Origin: Brevundimonas poindexterae
GTDB taxonomy: Bacteria > Pseudomonadota > Alphaproteobacteria > Caulobacterales > Caulobacteraceae
Direction of reading: 5' to 3'
DNA length: 64,000 nt
Assembly (NCBI RefSeq): GCF_020524625.1
Contig: NZ_JAIVLL010000003.1
Span: 62,001-126,000, forward strand
The notes beneath the pieces were generated by a model that was not told the DNA's origin, made no database searches, and saw nothing but the letters and a program-made list of their open reading frames with translations. This document shows, piece after piece, positions 1 through 9,133 of this stretch (positions within the stretch are counted from its first letter, which is position 1; every line of letters starts with the position of its first letter). The translations under genes and the position numbers were made by a program.

Positions 1-251
1 CGCGCGCCATCGGCGAGACGATGATCGTGACCATGGCCGCAGGTCTGGCCGCGCGGCTGACGCTCAATCCCCTGGACACGGTCACCACGGTGACGGTGCA
101 GATCGTGACCCTGCTGACCGGGGACCAGGAGTTCAACTCGACCAAGACGCTGGCCGCTTTCGGCCTGGGCCTGACCCTGTTCGTGGTCACCCTGGCGCTG
201 AACGTCATCGCCCAGCGCATCGTCCAGACGTATCGGCAGCAGTATGACTGA
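1..251 (+). CDS. pstC: Phosphate ABC transporter permease PstC, C-terminal part
   Basis: Only the last 83 codons or so are present; the gene begins before the window. The frame opens with RAIGETM, the end of the EAA loop by which ABC permeases contact their ATPase, followed by a membrane segment around LGLGLTLFVVTLALNVIA. PstC forms the inner-membrane phosphate channel with PstA. The stop overlaps the start of pstA by 8 bases (ATGACTGA), so the two are translationally coupled. The identity rests on this fragment plus the pstA-pstB-phoU-phoB order that follows. Confidence 0.9.
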   Translation, partial: RAIGETMIVTMAAGLAARLTLNPLDTVTTVTVQIVTLLTGDQEFNSTKTLAAFGLGLTLFVVTLALNVIAQRIVQTYRQQYD

Positions 252-1533
252 GACCCGTGACGCCCTGGCGGCGACCCGTCTGGAGCGGCTGAGAGGCGGG
301 CTGAAGCGCCGCTATGCCCGCGAGATGCGGTTCCGCATGTACGGCATCCTGGCCATCGCCGTGGCCGTGGCCTTCCTCGCGCTGCTGCTGGGCCGGATCG
401 TGGAGCAGGGACACACTGCCTTCTATGCCCACGAGGTGTCGGTGCCGGTCTATCTGGACCCGGCCAAGATCGATCCGTCCTATCCGCAGGGCACCAATTT
501 CGAGCAGATGGTCGCCGAGCAGCAACTGGCGACGCAGGGCCTGAGCGGCGATGCCGCCGGGCCGATGGCCGCCGAGATGCGCGGCCTGTTCTCGTCCGAG
601 CTGAAGTTCCAGGTCGCCGAGCAGGTGGCTGCCGATCCGTCGCTGATCGGGCAGACGGTGACCTTCGACGTGCCTGTGTCGGATGACGCCGACCTGTTCT
701 TCAAGGGCAAGATTTCGCGCGACACGCCGTCGGAGCAACGCCGCCTGACCGACCGCCAGATCGGCTGGCTGGACCAGATGGAAGACGCCGGCCGGGTGCA
801 CAGCCACTTCAACGCCCGCCTGTTCACCAGCGGGGACTCGACCGAGGCGGAGCTGGCCGGGGTGCTGGGGGCCGTGGTCGGTTCGGCCCTGATGCTGATG
901 GTGACGGCCCTGCTGGCCATTCCGGTCGGCGTTGCGGCGGCGGTCTATCTGGAAGAGTTCGCGCCCCGGAACCGGCTGAGCGCCCTGATCGAGGTCAACA
1001 TCAACAACTTGGCCGCCGTGCCGTCGATCGTCTACGGCCTGCTGGGTCTGGCGCTGTTCATCAACTGGATGCACCTGCCGCGGTCGTCGCCGCTGGTGGG
1101 GGGTCTGGTGCTGGCGCTGATGGCCCTGCCGACCATCATCATCGCCACCCGCTCGTCGCTGAAGGCGGTGCCGCCGTCGATCCGCGAGGCGGCCCTGGCC
1201 ATGGGGGCGAGCCGCACCCAGACGGTGTTCCAGCACGTCCTGCCGCTCGCCCTGCCGGGCGTCATGACCGGCGCGATCATCTCGCTGGCGCACGCGCTGG
1301 GCGAGACCGCGCCCCTGCTGCTGATCGGCATGGTCAGCTTCATTCCGGGTGTCGCCAGCTCGATCACCGAGCCGAGCGGCGCCCTGCCGTCCCTCATCTA
1401 CATCTGGGAGAATGCCTCGGAGCGCGCGTTCCACGAACGGACCGCCGCGGCCATCATGGTTCTCCTCGCCTTCATGATCGTGATGAACGCCGCCGCCATC
1501 CTGCTGCGGCGTCATTTCGAGCGCCGGTGGTAA
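244..1533 (+). CDS. pstA: Phosphate ABC transporter permease PstA
   Basis: Second inner-membrane subunit of the high-affinity phosphate importer. At 429 residues it is longer than the roughly 290-residue enterobacterial PstA. The extra length is an N-terminal membrane segment (about 35-53) followed by a roughly 150-residue hydrophilic region, as in the DUF3333-type PstA of alphaproteobacteria. The permease domain fills about 205-429, with the EAA loop ([10 protein letters not shown]) near residue 315. The ATG overlaps the end of pstC, and pstB starts 4 bases after the stop. Expression is expected to be under PhoB, but the operon promoter is outside the window. Confidence 0.95.
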   Translation: MTETRDALAATRLERLRGGLKRRYAREMRFRMYGILAIAVAVAFLALLLGRIVEQGHTAFYAHEVSVPVYLDPAKIDPSYPQGTNFEQMVAEQQLATQGLSGDAAGPMAAEMRGLFSSELKFQVAEQVAADPSLIGQTVTFDVPVSDDADLFFKGKISRDTPSEQRRLTDRQIGWLDQMEDAGRVHSHFNARLFTSGDSTEAELAGVLGAVVGSALMLMVTALLAIPVGVAAAVYLEEFAPRNRLSALIEVNINNLAAVPSIVYGLLGLALFINWMHLPRSSPLVGGLVLALMALPTIIIATRSSLKAVPPSIREAALAMGASRTQTVFQHVLPLALPGVMTGAIISLAHALGETAPLLLIGMVSFIPGVASSITEPSGALPSLIYIWENASERAFHERTAAAIMVLLAFMIVMNAAAILLRRHFERRW

Positions 1534-1537
1534 ACGC

Positions 1538-2419
1538 ATGAAACAGACGATCTATCGCTCGCAGGACGGACTGGAAGGGGGCGCGCCCGCCGCCGGGGTG
1601 CCGGCCGAACTGGCCGCCGCCGCCCAGGCCGCCACCGACCCCAAGGGCGCCGCGCCCGTCGGCCCGACCAAGATCGCCGCGCGCGACGTGTCGGTCTTCT
1701 ATGGTGACAAGCAGGCGCTGTTCGACGTCAGCCTGGACATTCCGGACAAGACGGTCACCGCGCTGATCGGCCCGTCGGGCTGTGGCAAGTCGACCTTCCT
1801 GCGCACCATGAACCGGATGAACGACACCATCGCCGGCGCCAAGGTGACGGGCCGGATCGAGATGGACGGCGAGGACATCAACGCCCGCTCGCTGGACCCG
1901 GTGCTGCTGCGCGCCCGCGTCGGCATGGTGTTCCAGAAGCCCAACCCCTTCCCGAAGTCGATCTTCGAGAACGTCGCCTATGGCCCGCGCATCCACGGCC
2001 TGACCCGGTCCAAGGATGAACTGGCGGGGGTGGTCGAGGAATCCCTGCGTCGTGCCGGCCTGTGGGAAGAGGTCGCCGACCGTCTGCACTCGGCGGGCAC
2101 GGGCCTGTCGGGTGGCCAGCAGCAGCGTCTGGTGATCGCCCGCGCCATCGCGGTCAATCCGGAAGTGATCCTGATGGACGAGCCGTGCTCGGCCCTGGAC
2201 CCGATCGCCACCGCCAAGATCGAGGAGCTGATCGACGAGCTGCGCGAGCGCTATTGCATCGTCATCGTCACCCACTCGATGGCCCAGGCGGCCCGGGTGT
2301 CGCAGCGCACCGCCTTCTTCCACATGGGGCGGCTGGTCGAGACCGGCGATACCGAGGAAATCTTCACGAATCCGCGGGAACGGCGCACGCTCGACTACAT
2401 CACCGGCCGGTTCGGATAG
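1538..2419 (+). CDS. pstB: Phosphate ABC transporter ATPase PstB
   Basis: ATPase that powers the PstCA channel. It has Walker [10 protein letters not shown] (78-86), signature LSGGQQQR (190-197), Walker B ending in MDEP (213-216) and an H-loop in IVTHSM near residue 245. The [10 protein letters not shown] segment is typical of PstB. An alanine-rich extension of about 45 residues precedes the ABC domain and makes the protein longer (293 residues) than the usual 250-260. It is preceded by pstA and followed after 8 bases by phoU, clearly in one operon. Confidence 0.96.
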   Translation: MKQTIYRSQDGLEGGAPAAGVPAELAAAAQAATDPKGAAPVGPTKIAARDVSVFYGDKQALFDVSLDIPDKTVTALIGPSGCGKSTFLRTMNRMNDTIAGAKVTGRIEMDGEDINARSLDPVLLRARVGMVFQKPNPFPKSIFENVAYGPRIHGLTRSKDELAGVVEESLRRAGLWEEVADRLHSAGTGLSGGQQQRLVIARAIAVNPEVILMDEPCSALDPIATAKIEELIDELRERYCIVIVTHSMAQAARVSQRTAFFHMGRLVETGDTEEIFTNPRERRTLDYITGRFG

Positions 2420-2427
2420 GGCACCCG

Positions 2428-3168
2428 ATGAACCAGCACACCGTCAAATCCTACGGGGACGAGCTGAACCAGCTGACGGCCATCGTCGCCCGCATGGGGG
2501 GACTGGCCGAGGCGCAGGTGGCCGATGCGATCGAGTCGGTGGCGCGTCGCGACGTCGCCCTGGCCCGTGCGGTCGTCGAGCGCGATGCCCGGCTGGACGC
2601 CCTTCATGCCGATATCGAGAAGAAGGCCATCCGCCTGATCGCCCTGCGCCAGCCGGTCGCCTCGGACCTGCGCAAGACGCTGTCGGCGATGAAGCTGGCG
2701 GTCGACCTCGAGCGCACGGGTGACCTGGCCCGCAATATCTCGAAGCGCGCCCTGATCCTGGCCGAGGGCGAGCCGATGCTGCCCCTGACCCGGTCGATCG
2801 AGCGGATGGGCAAGCTGGTGTCGAACCGGCTGCGCGATGTGCTGGATGCCTACACGGCCTCGGACGTCGACCGGGCGATGGGCGTCTGGACCTCGGACGA
2901 CGAGGTCGACGAGCACTACAACAGCCTGTTCCGGGAATTGCTGACCTATATGATGGGCGATCCGCGCACCATCACGGCCTGCACCCACCTGCTGTTCATG
3001 GCCAAGAACCTGGAGCGGATCGGCGACCACGCGACCAATATCGCCGAGACCATCCACTATGAGATCACCGGCGGCGACATGATCGGTGAACGGCCGCGCT
3101 GGACGCCGACCCCGTCGGATTCCGATGTGATGGCGGCCGACGATCCCCTGCGTCCGCAAGAGTCCTGA
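2428..3168 (+). CDS. phoU: Phosphate signalling protein PhoU
   Basis: Cytoplasmic regulator that links the state of the Pst transporter to the PhoR/PhoB two-component system. The start is the ATG 8 bases after pstB; the reading frame also runs further upstream, but that part is antisense-like filler inside pstB. The 246 residues make two PhoU three-helix repeats, each with the metal-binding E-R-x-G-D signature (ERTGDLARNI and ERIGDHATNI). phoB follows after 17 bases. Loss of PhoU typically de-represses the Pho regulon. Confidence 0.96.
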   Translation: MNQHTVKSYGDELNQLTAIVARMGGLAEAQVADAIESVARRDVALARAVVERDARLDALHADIEKKAIRLIALRQPVASDLRKTLSAMKLAVDLERTGDLARNISKRALILAEGEPMLPLTRSIERMGKLVSNRLRDVLDAYTASDVDRAMGVWTSDDEVDEHYNSLFRELLTYMMGDPRTITACTHLLFMAKNLERIGDHATNIAETIHYEITGGDMIGERPRWTPTPSDSDVMAADDPLRPQES

Positions 3169-3185
3169 GACCGGAGACCCCTATC

Positions 3186-3875
3186 GTGCAGCCCTATGTT
3201 CTTGTGATGGAAGACGAGGACGCGCTGGCGACCTTGCTTCAGTACAATCTGGAAAAGGAAGGCTACCGCGTCGTGGTGGCCGGCGACGGCGAGGAAGGCC
3301 TTGTCCAGATCGACGAGCGCCTGCCCGATCTGGTGCTGCTGGACTGGATGCTGCCCAAGGTGTCCGGCATCGAGGTGTGTCGGCGCATCCGCGGACGGCC
3401 CGAGACCCGCAACCTGCCGATCATCATGCTGACGGCGCGCGGCGAGGAAACCGACCGGGTGCGCGGTCTGGATACCGGCGCCGATGACTATCTGACCAAG
3501 CCTTTCTCGATGACCGAGCTGATCGCCCGCATCCGGGCGGTGCTGCGCCGCATCCGTCCGGGCCTGGCCGACGACCGGATCAACCACGGCGACATCGTCA
3601 TCGACCGGGTGGCCCACCGGGTGCGCCGGGCGGGCAAGGAAATCCACCTCGGCCCGACCGAATTCCGCCTGCTGGATCACTTCATGCAGCACCCGGGCCG
3701 GGTGTTCAGCCGCGAGCAGCTGCTGGACGCGGTGTGGGGCTCGGACGTCTATGTCGAGGCGCGCACGGTCGATGTGCACGTCGGCCGCCTGCGCAAGGCC
3801 CTGAACGTCGAGGGCACCGCCAACCCGATCCGCACCGTGCGCTCGGCGGGCTATTCGCTGGACCTGGACGGGTAG
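3186..3875 (+). CDS. phoB: Phosphate regulon response regulator PhoB
   Basis: OmpR/PhoB-family transcription factor that activates phosphate-starvation genes after phosphorylation by PhoR. The receiver domain (1-120) has the acidic pair E9/D10, the phospho-acceptor D53 in LLDWMLPK and K105 in TKPFS. A winged-helix DNA-binding domain fills about 135-229 and ends in the usual RTVRSAGYSL. The start is GTG. No phoR follows; in related genomes phoR lies upstream of pstC, which is outside this window. Confidence 0.96.
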   Translation: MQPYVLVMEDEDALATLLQYNLEKEGYRVVVAGDGEEGLVQIDERLPDLVLLDWMLPKVSGIEVCRRIRGRPETRNLPIIMLTARGEETDRVRGLDTGADDYLTKPFSMTELIARIRAVLRRIRPGLADDRINHGDIVIDRVAHRVRRAGKEIHLGPTEFRLLDHFMQHPGRVFSREQLLDAVWGSDVYVEARTVDVHVGRLRKALNVEGTANPIRTVRSAGYSLDLDG

Positions 3876-3922
3876 GTCGCGCACTCTCGGGGCCAGCAGT
3901 GGCGGACGAGAGGAGAATGCCG

Positions 3923-4714
3923 ATGTTGGGACTGGCCTTGGCCGCGACTTTGGCGGCCCTCTCGCCGTGTGACGCGCCCGTGGGCACGTCGATGCTGCTG
4001 GACACCGATGCGCGCATCATTGTGATCGGGGAGTTGCATGGCACTGCCGAGGTGCCGGCGGCCTTTGCGGAAATGGTGTGCGAGGCGGCGCAGCGCGGGC
4101 CGGTGACCGTGGCGCTGGAACTGCCGCAGGGCATGCAGCCGGAGATGGATGCCTTTCTGGCCGCCGAGGATGATGCCGCCGCGCTGCTGGCGCTGGAGGG
4201 CACGCCCTTTCTGGACCCCACGATGATAGATGGCCGCACCAGCCTGGCCATGGTGGCGATGCTGAACCGGATCCGGGCGCTGCGGGCCGAAGGGCTCGAT
4301 GTCACCATTCACCTGTTTCAGCCGTCGAGTGGCCGCCCTGCCGGCTTCGTCCAGAGCTGGTACGAACTGGACATGGCCAAGGCGTTGTCCGAAGGGATCT
4401 ATGCCCGGCCGGAGGCGAGGGTACTGGCGCTCGTTGGAAACCTCCACGCCAGCAAGACGGCGATAGACGACATGCCACACGTTGGCCTGCCAGCCTTCGC
4501 CCACTTTCGCCCGGCGGAAGTGTTCTCACTGCAGGTGATGTGGCAAGGCGGGGAGGCCTGGACCTGCAATCCCGAGTGCGGATCCCACGCCTATCCTTCC
4601 GCTCATGATGCCAGCGCCCGCGGCGTCATTCTGGAGCCGGATGACGAGGGGGCGTACGATGGCCTGCTGGCGGTCGGACCGACGACGGCATCGCCGCCGG
4701 TCCAAGCCGAATAA
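3923..4714 (+). CDS. ChaN/EreA-like protein of unknown function
   Basis: Predicted 263-residue protein with a short hydrophobic N-terminus (MLGLALAATLAALS) that may be a weak signal peptide. Two stretches fit the ChaN/EreA/TIKI-like fold: IIVIGELHGTAEVP followed by VALELP, and later VGNLHAS. Members include heme-binding ChaN lipoproteins and erythromycin esterases, so a substrate cannot be assigned. The ATG at 3923 is preferred to the one at 3917 because AGGAG (3911-3915) then sits 7 bases upstream. It begins 47 bases after phoB and ends flush against the convergent hslO; whether it belongs to the Pho operon is open. Confidence 0.6.
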   Translation: MLGLALAATLAALSPCDAPVGTSMLLDTDARIIVIGELHGTAEVPAAFAEMVCEAAQRGPVTVALELPQGMQPEMDAFLAAEDDAAALLALEGTPFLDPTMIDGRTSLAMVAMLNRIRALRAEGLDVTIHLFQPSSGRPAGFVQSWYELDMAKALSEGIYARPEARVLALVGNLHASKTAIDDMPHVGLPAFAHFRPAEVFSLQVMWQGGEAWTCNPECGSHAYPSAHDASARGVILEPDDEGAYDGLLAVGPTTASPPVQAE

Positions 4715-5617
4715 TCAGACGGCCGCCCCTGCCTCCAGCTCATAGACCTTGGCGCAGTATTCGCAGGTGACGTGGATCTTGCCGTCGGGCTCGACCATCT
4801 CGGCGCGTTCCTCGTCGGTGAAGCTGTCGAGGACGGTGGCGATGCGGTCAGGCGAGCAGCGGCAGTGGGCCACGAGCGGCTGGGCAGCCTCGAGGCGCAC
4901 GCCGTCCTCGTGGAACAGGCGATAGAGCAGGGTCTCTGACGGGACCAGGGGATCGATCAACTCGTCGGCGCCGATGGTGCGGAACAGGGCGCGGGCGCGG
5001 TCCCAGGCATCCTCGGTATCACCGCGCGCGGCATCGCCGGCCAGCCGCTGGATCATCATGCCGCCCGCACGCCAGGCGCTGCCGGTGTCGTCGGTCAGGC
5101 GGCCGACGGCGAGACGCACCTCGGTCGGGATCTGCTCGGACTGCTGGAAATAGTGCTCGGCGCACAGCGACAGGCTGTCGCCCTCGATGGGGGTAATGCC
5201 CTGGTGGCGTTCGAAGTCCGGCCCCTGGTCGAGGGTCATGACGAACACGCCCTTGCCCAGCAGGCGGTGCGCGCCGGGTCGGGCCTGATCCGCAGTCAGG
5301 GCGGCCAGTTCCCCTTCGTCATAGCGGCAGTAGCCGCGCAGCGTGCCCTCGGTGCCGTAGTCGGCGACGACGTAACGGACCGGGCCGTCGCCCTGGGCCT
5401 GCAGGATCAGGCGGCCCTCGAACTTGAGCGCCGAGCCGATCAGGGACGCGAGCGCGCAGGCTTCGCCCAGCAGCTCGGCCACCGGGTCCGGATAGGCGTG
5501 CGCCGACAGCACGGCGTCGATGGCCGGGCCCATGCGCACGATGCGGCCGCGCACGGGCTGGTCCTGGATCTGGAAGGCGGCAACCCGGTCGTCGGGCAGG
5601 CGGGAGGCGTCGGTCAC
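4715..5617 (-). CDS. hslO: Redox-regulated chaperone Hsp33
   Basis: Cytoplasmic holdase activated by oxidative unfolding. The C-terminus holds the zinc-binding redox switch, HCRCSP near residues 251-255 and CEYC near 284-287, giving the CxC...CxxC arrangement. The substrate-binding domain precedes it (RGRIVRMGPAIDAVL near the start). No ATG lies at the conserved N-terminus. A GTG at 5617, with AGGA seven bases upstream, gives 300 residues, the normal family length; the same frame runs on upstream without conserved content. It is convergent with the ChaN-like gene and divergent from the SDR gene. Confidence 0.92.
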   Translation of the reverse strand: MTDASRLPDDRVAAFQIQDQPVRGRIVRMGPAIDAVLSAHAYPDPVAELLGEACALASLIGSALKFEGRLILQAQGDGPVRYVVADYGTEGTLRGYCRYDEGELAALTADQARPGAHRLLGKGVFVMTLDQGPDFERHQGITPIEGDSLSLCAEHYFQQSEQIPTEVRLAVGRLTDDTGSAWRAGGMMIQRLAGDAARGDTEDAWDRARALFRTIGADELIDPLVPSETLLYRLFHEDGVRLEAAQPLVAHCRCSPDRIATVLDSFTDEERAEMVEPDGKIHVTCEYCAKVYELEAGAAV

Positions 5618-5767
5618 GTCGATATCCTGTGAGGCAAGGGCGCACAGATAGGGGGAGGGGGCGGCCAATTTAAGCCCTTGCAAGCGTTGCCTTATGATAT
5701 GGCCGGAAACCCCGGCGGGGGCTGTGCCGTTGTTCCCGTGCCCCTCACAGTGATCACAAGGCGTCCG

Positions 5768-7114
5768 ATGTCTTCCAAGCCCCAGCTGAAACCGCTCAAG
5801 GATCAGGCGATCGTCATCACCGGGGCCACGTCGGGCGTGGGCCTGACGACGGCGCGGCGGGCGGCGCGGGCGGGGGCCTGTGTGTTCCTGATCGCGCGGG
5901 GCGAACAGGACCTGAAGACGCTGTGCGAGGACATCCAGGCCGAGGGCGGCCGGGTGGCCTGGGCCGCAGCCGATGTCGCCGACTATGACGCCCTGTCCGA
6001 AGCCGCCGACAAGTGCCGGCGCCTGTTCGGTGGGTTCGACACCTGGGTGAACAATGCCGGCGTGTCGATCTTCGGCCCGATCCGCGAGACCACGCTGGAG
6101 GACCAGCGGCGCCTGTTCGAGACCAACTACTGGGGCGTGGTGAACGGTTCGCTGATCGCCGTCGAGCATCTGCGCGGCCGCCCCGGCGGCGGGGCCATCG
6201 TCAATGTCGGCTCGATCCTGTCGGATGCGCCCATCCCGCTGCAGGGCATCTATGCCGCATCGAAACATGCGGTGAAGGGCTTCACCAATTCGCTGCGGAT
6301 GGAGTTGATCCGCGAAAAGGCGCCGGTGTCGCTGAGCCTGGTCAAGCCGGCCGCGATCGACACGCCCTACAACCGTCATGCCCGAAATCTGACCGGTCAG
6401 GCCGTGCAGAATCCGCAGCCGGTCTATGGCACGCATGTGGTGGCGGACACGGTCCTCTATTGCGCCAGCCATCCGATCCGCGAGATCACCGTGGGCGGGG
6501 GCGGTCGGCTGATCGCCTCCTTCTATTCAGCCCTGCCGGGGGTTGCCGAGCCGCTGTTCGCGCGCTTTGCTCCGTCGATGATGCGCGACAAGACCCACGA
6601 CTATCACCCCTGGGATGACGGTCTGTACGACCCGACCAATGACGGCCTGGCGGACGAACTGCATTATCCGGTGGTGCGCCGCTTCAGCACCCTGGCCGAG
6701 GTGCGCAAGCACCCGGGGATCGCCGGGACGGTCGTGGCCCTGCTGGCGGCCGTCGGGGTGGGCTACATCCTGCTGAACCAGAAGTCCGGGCCGACGCGGT
6801 TCGAGCGCTGGAAGGCGCAGGCTGACCCGCGGCGCTGGCGAATGCCGTCGATGCCGTCCATGCCCTGGCTGTCGCGCCTGCGCTCTGACGGCATGGATGG
6901 ACGGCTTGAGGCCGTTCAGGCCGAGCTGGACCGCTACGGCGGGCGTGCGCGTCGCGGCCTGGAGCAGGCCGGAGGTCGGGCGCGCCGCTATGCTGCCGAT
7001 GCCGGCGGCTATGCCCGGGACCACGCGAAGGAGGGCGGGGCGGTGGCCGCCGCCACGGCCCTGCTGGGTGTGCTGGCGCTGCTGGCCATGAAGACCGGCC
7101 AGAGCGACGACTGA
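5768..7114 (+). CDS. Short-chain dehydrogenase with membrane-anchored C-terminal tail
   Basis: The N-terminal 260 residues are a classical SDR Rossmann domain: TGATSGVG at 18-25, NNAG near 95-98 and the catalytic pair Y162/K166 in YAASK. Substrate unknown. Unlike ordinary SDRs of about 250 residues, this protein is 448 residues long. A membrane segment sits near 321-337 (TVVALLAAVGVGYILL), then a methionine/proline-rich linker and a basic, glycine-rich region, then a second hydrophobic segment near 427-441. The ATG at 5768 has AAGG six bases upstream. It stands alone between the divergent hslO and the downstream serine-biosynthesis fusion. Confidence 0.88.
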   Translation: MSSKPQLKPLKDQAIVITGATSGVGLTTARRAARAGACVFLIARGEQDLKTLCEDIQAEGGRVAWAAADVADYDALSEAADKCRRLFGGFDTWVNNAGVSIFGPIRETTLEDQRRLFETNYWGVVNGSLIAVEHLRGRPGGGAIVNVGSILSDAPIPLQGIYAASKHAVKGFTNSLRMELIREKAPVSLSLVKPAAIDTPYNRHARNLTGQAVQNPQPVYGTHVVADTVLYCASHPIREITVGGGGRLIASFYSALPGVAEPLFARFAPSMMRDKTHDYHPWDDGLYDPTNDGLADELHYPVVRRFSTLAEVRKHPGIAGTVVALLAAVGVGYILLNQKSGPTRFERWKAQADPRRWRMPSMPSMPWLSRLRSDGMDGRLEAVQAELDRYGGRARRGLEQAGGRARRYAADAGGYARDHAKEGGAVAAATALLGVLALLAMKTGQSDD

Positions 7115-7153
7115 GCCGTTGCTGCACGTGCGAAGGTGGGCCAAGGTCGGCCC

Positions 7154-9043
7154 ATGACCGCGCCGACCCTGATCTTCGACTTCGATTCGACCCTCGTCGC
7201 CTTCGAGACGCTGGAGGTGCTGGCCGAGCTGTCGCTGGCCGACGCCCCCGATGCGGCGGCGATCCGGGCCGAGATCGCGGCCCTGACGGATCAGGCGATG
7301 GCGGGATCGCTCGGCTTTGGCGAGGCGCTTGAGCGGCGGCTGGCCCTGTTGCCGTTGAAGCGCGAGCATGTGGAGGCCCTGGCGGAACGGGCCGTGGCGC
7401 GGCTGGCGCCGTCGGTCGCCCGCAACGTCGAGACCCTGCGGGGGCATGCGGATCACATCGTGATCGTGTCCGGGGGCTTTCGCGAGGTGATCGCGCCCGT
7501 GGCCCGGCATCTGGGCGTTCCGGACGAGCGGATCCTGGCCAATGACCTGATCTATGACGACACGGGCCGGGTGACCGGTGCCGACCGCACCAATCCCCTG
7601 TCCATGGATGGAGGCAAGGTCACGGCGATCGGGGCCCTGGACCTGTCGGGGCCGGTGGTCATGGTGGGCGACGGCTGGACGGATGCCGAGGTGCGGCTGG
7701 CGGGCCTGGCTGACCGGTTCCATGCCTTTTGCGAGGTGGTGCGCCGCCCGCGCGTGGTCGAGGCGGCCGACGCCGTCGCCGTATCGCTGGACGAGGTCCT
7801 GCACGCCGAAGCCCTGATCGGGCGCTGGTCCTATCCCCGCAGCCGCATTCGCGTGCTGTTGCTGGAAGCGGTTCATCCGGCGGCGGTGAAGGCGCTGGAA
7901 GATGCCGGATATTCGGTCGAATGCGAGAGCGGGGCGCTCGACGAGGATGCCCTGATCGAGCGGCTGAAGGGCGTTCATGTGCTGGGCCTGCGCTCCAAGA
8001 CGGTGCTGAGCGAACGGGTCATCGAACGGGCGGACCGGCTGATGGCGGTCGGCGCCTTTTGCATCGGTACCAACCAGATCGATCTGGATGCGGCCAGCCG
8101 GCGCGGGATCGCCGTGTTCAACGCCCCCTATTCGAACACCCGTTCGGTGGTCGAGCTGGCCATCGGCGTGCTGATTGCCCTGATGCGAGGCGTGGTGGAT
8201 CGCTCGACCGCCATGCATGAGGGCCGCTGGATCAAGAGCGCCAAGGGCTCGCGCGAGCTGCGCGGCAAGACGCTGGGCATCGTCGGCTATGGGGCGATCG
8301 GCTCGCAGCTGTCGGTGCTGGCCGAGGCGCTGGGCATGCGGGTGATCTATCACGACCTGTCCGAGCGGCTGGCGCTGGGCAATGCGCGGCCGGTGGACAG
8401 CCTCGACGCCCTGCTGGCCGAGGCCGACGCGGTCAGCCTGCATGTCGACGGGCGGGCGGGAAACCGGATGCTGATCGGGGCGGCGCAGCTGGCGCGCATG
8501 AAGCCGGGGGCGCTGCTGCTCAACCTGTCTCGTGGGCATGTGGTGGACGTGGATGCGCTGGCGGCGGCGCTGTCGGACGGGCGGCTGGGCGGCGCGGCCG
8601 TGGATGTCTTTCCCGAAGAGCCGCGCACCAATCAGGATCCGTTCGACAGCCCCCTGCGCGGGCTGGCCAATGTCATCCTGACCCCGCATGTCGGCGGGTC
8701 GACCGAGGAGGCGCAGGAGGCCATCGGCGCCTTCGCGGCCTCACGCCTGCTGGGCTATCTGAACCGGGGGGACACGACCTTCTGCGTCAACCTGCCGAAT
8801 GTGCAGCTGTCGGATGTGCAGGGGGCCCACCGGCTGCTGCACATCCACCAAAACCAGCCGGGGGTGCTGGCCGCTCTCAACCAGGCGCTCTCGGACGCGG
8901 GGCTGAACATTCTGGGCCAGCATCTGAAGACCGACGGTCGCACCGGCTATGTCATCACGGACGTGGATCGTGACTATCAGGCGGGGGCCCTGGAGGTGCT
9001 GAAGGGTGTGCCCGGAACGCTGCGGTTCCGGACCTTGTACTGA
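7154..9043 (+). CDS. serA: Phosphoserine phosphatase-like / D-3-phosphoglycerate dehydrogenase fusion
   Basis: One 629-residue polypeptide carries two serine-pathway activities. Residues 1 to about 225 are a HAD-IB phosphatase resembling SerB, with FDFDST (D9, D11), a VSGGF motif II, a lysine in GGKVTAIG and GDGWTDAEV. From about 230 onward comes a short-form phosphoglycerate dehydrogenase: the GYGAIG nucleotide fold, NLSRG (Arg), FPEEP (Glu) and LTPHVGGST (His), then a C-terminal ACT domain (about 558-629) of the kind that gives serine feedback inhibition. Steps one and three of serine synthesis are thus joined; the intervening SerC is not in the window. The ATG at 7154 has AAGG seven bases upstream. 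Phosphoserine specificity is inferred from the fusion partner. Confidence 0.9.
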   Translation: MTAPTLIFDFDSTLVAFETLEVLAELSLADAPDAAAIRAEIAALTDQAMAGSLGFGEALERRLALLPLKREHVEALAERAVARLAPSVARNVETLRGHADHIVIVSGGFREVIAPVARHLGVPDERILANDLIYDDTGRVTGADRTNPLSMDGGKVTAIGALDLSGPVVMVGDGWTDAEVRLAGLADRFHAFCEVVRRPRVVEAADAVAVSLDEVLHAEALIGRWSYPRSRIRVLLLEAVHPAAVKALEDAGYSVECESGALDEDALIERLKGVHVLGLRSKTVLSERVIERADRLMAVGAFCIGTNQIDLDAASRRGIAVFNAPYSNTRSVVELAIGVLIALMRGVVDRSTAMHEGRWIKSAKGSRELRGKTLGIVGYGAIGSQLSVLAEALGMRVIYHDLSERLALGNARPVDSLDALLAEADAVSLHVDGRAGNRMLIGAAQLARMKPGALLLNLSRGHVVDVDALAAALSDGRLGGAAVDVFPEEPRTNQDPFDSPLRGLANVILTPHVGGSTEEAQEAIGAFAASRLLGYLNRGDTTFCVNLPNVQLSDVQGAHRLLHIHQNQPGVLAALNQALSDAGLNILGQHLKTDGRTGYVITDVDRDYQAGALEVLKGVPGTLRFRTLY

Positions 9044-9133
9044 GAGTTGACCCAACGGCATCTTGCACAGCGCCTGCGGGCGCGCGCACTATGTCCCCCA
9101 ACGGTCGGGCTTCACGACCGAGGGAGGATCAAC

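Noticed and set aside
205-1539. Long open frame of 444 codons on the minus strand opposite pstA
   Set aside because: It mirrors pstA, is rich in His/Arg/Gln as antisense frames of GC-rich genes are, and has no recognisable motif. Many other long frames in the window are of the same kind.
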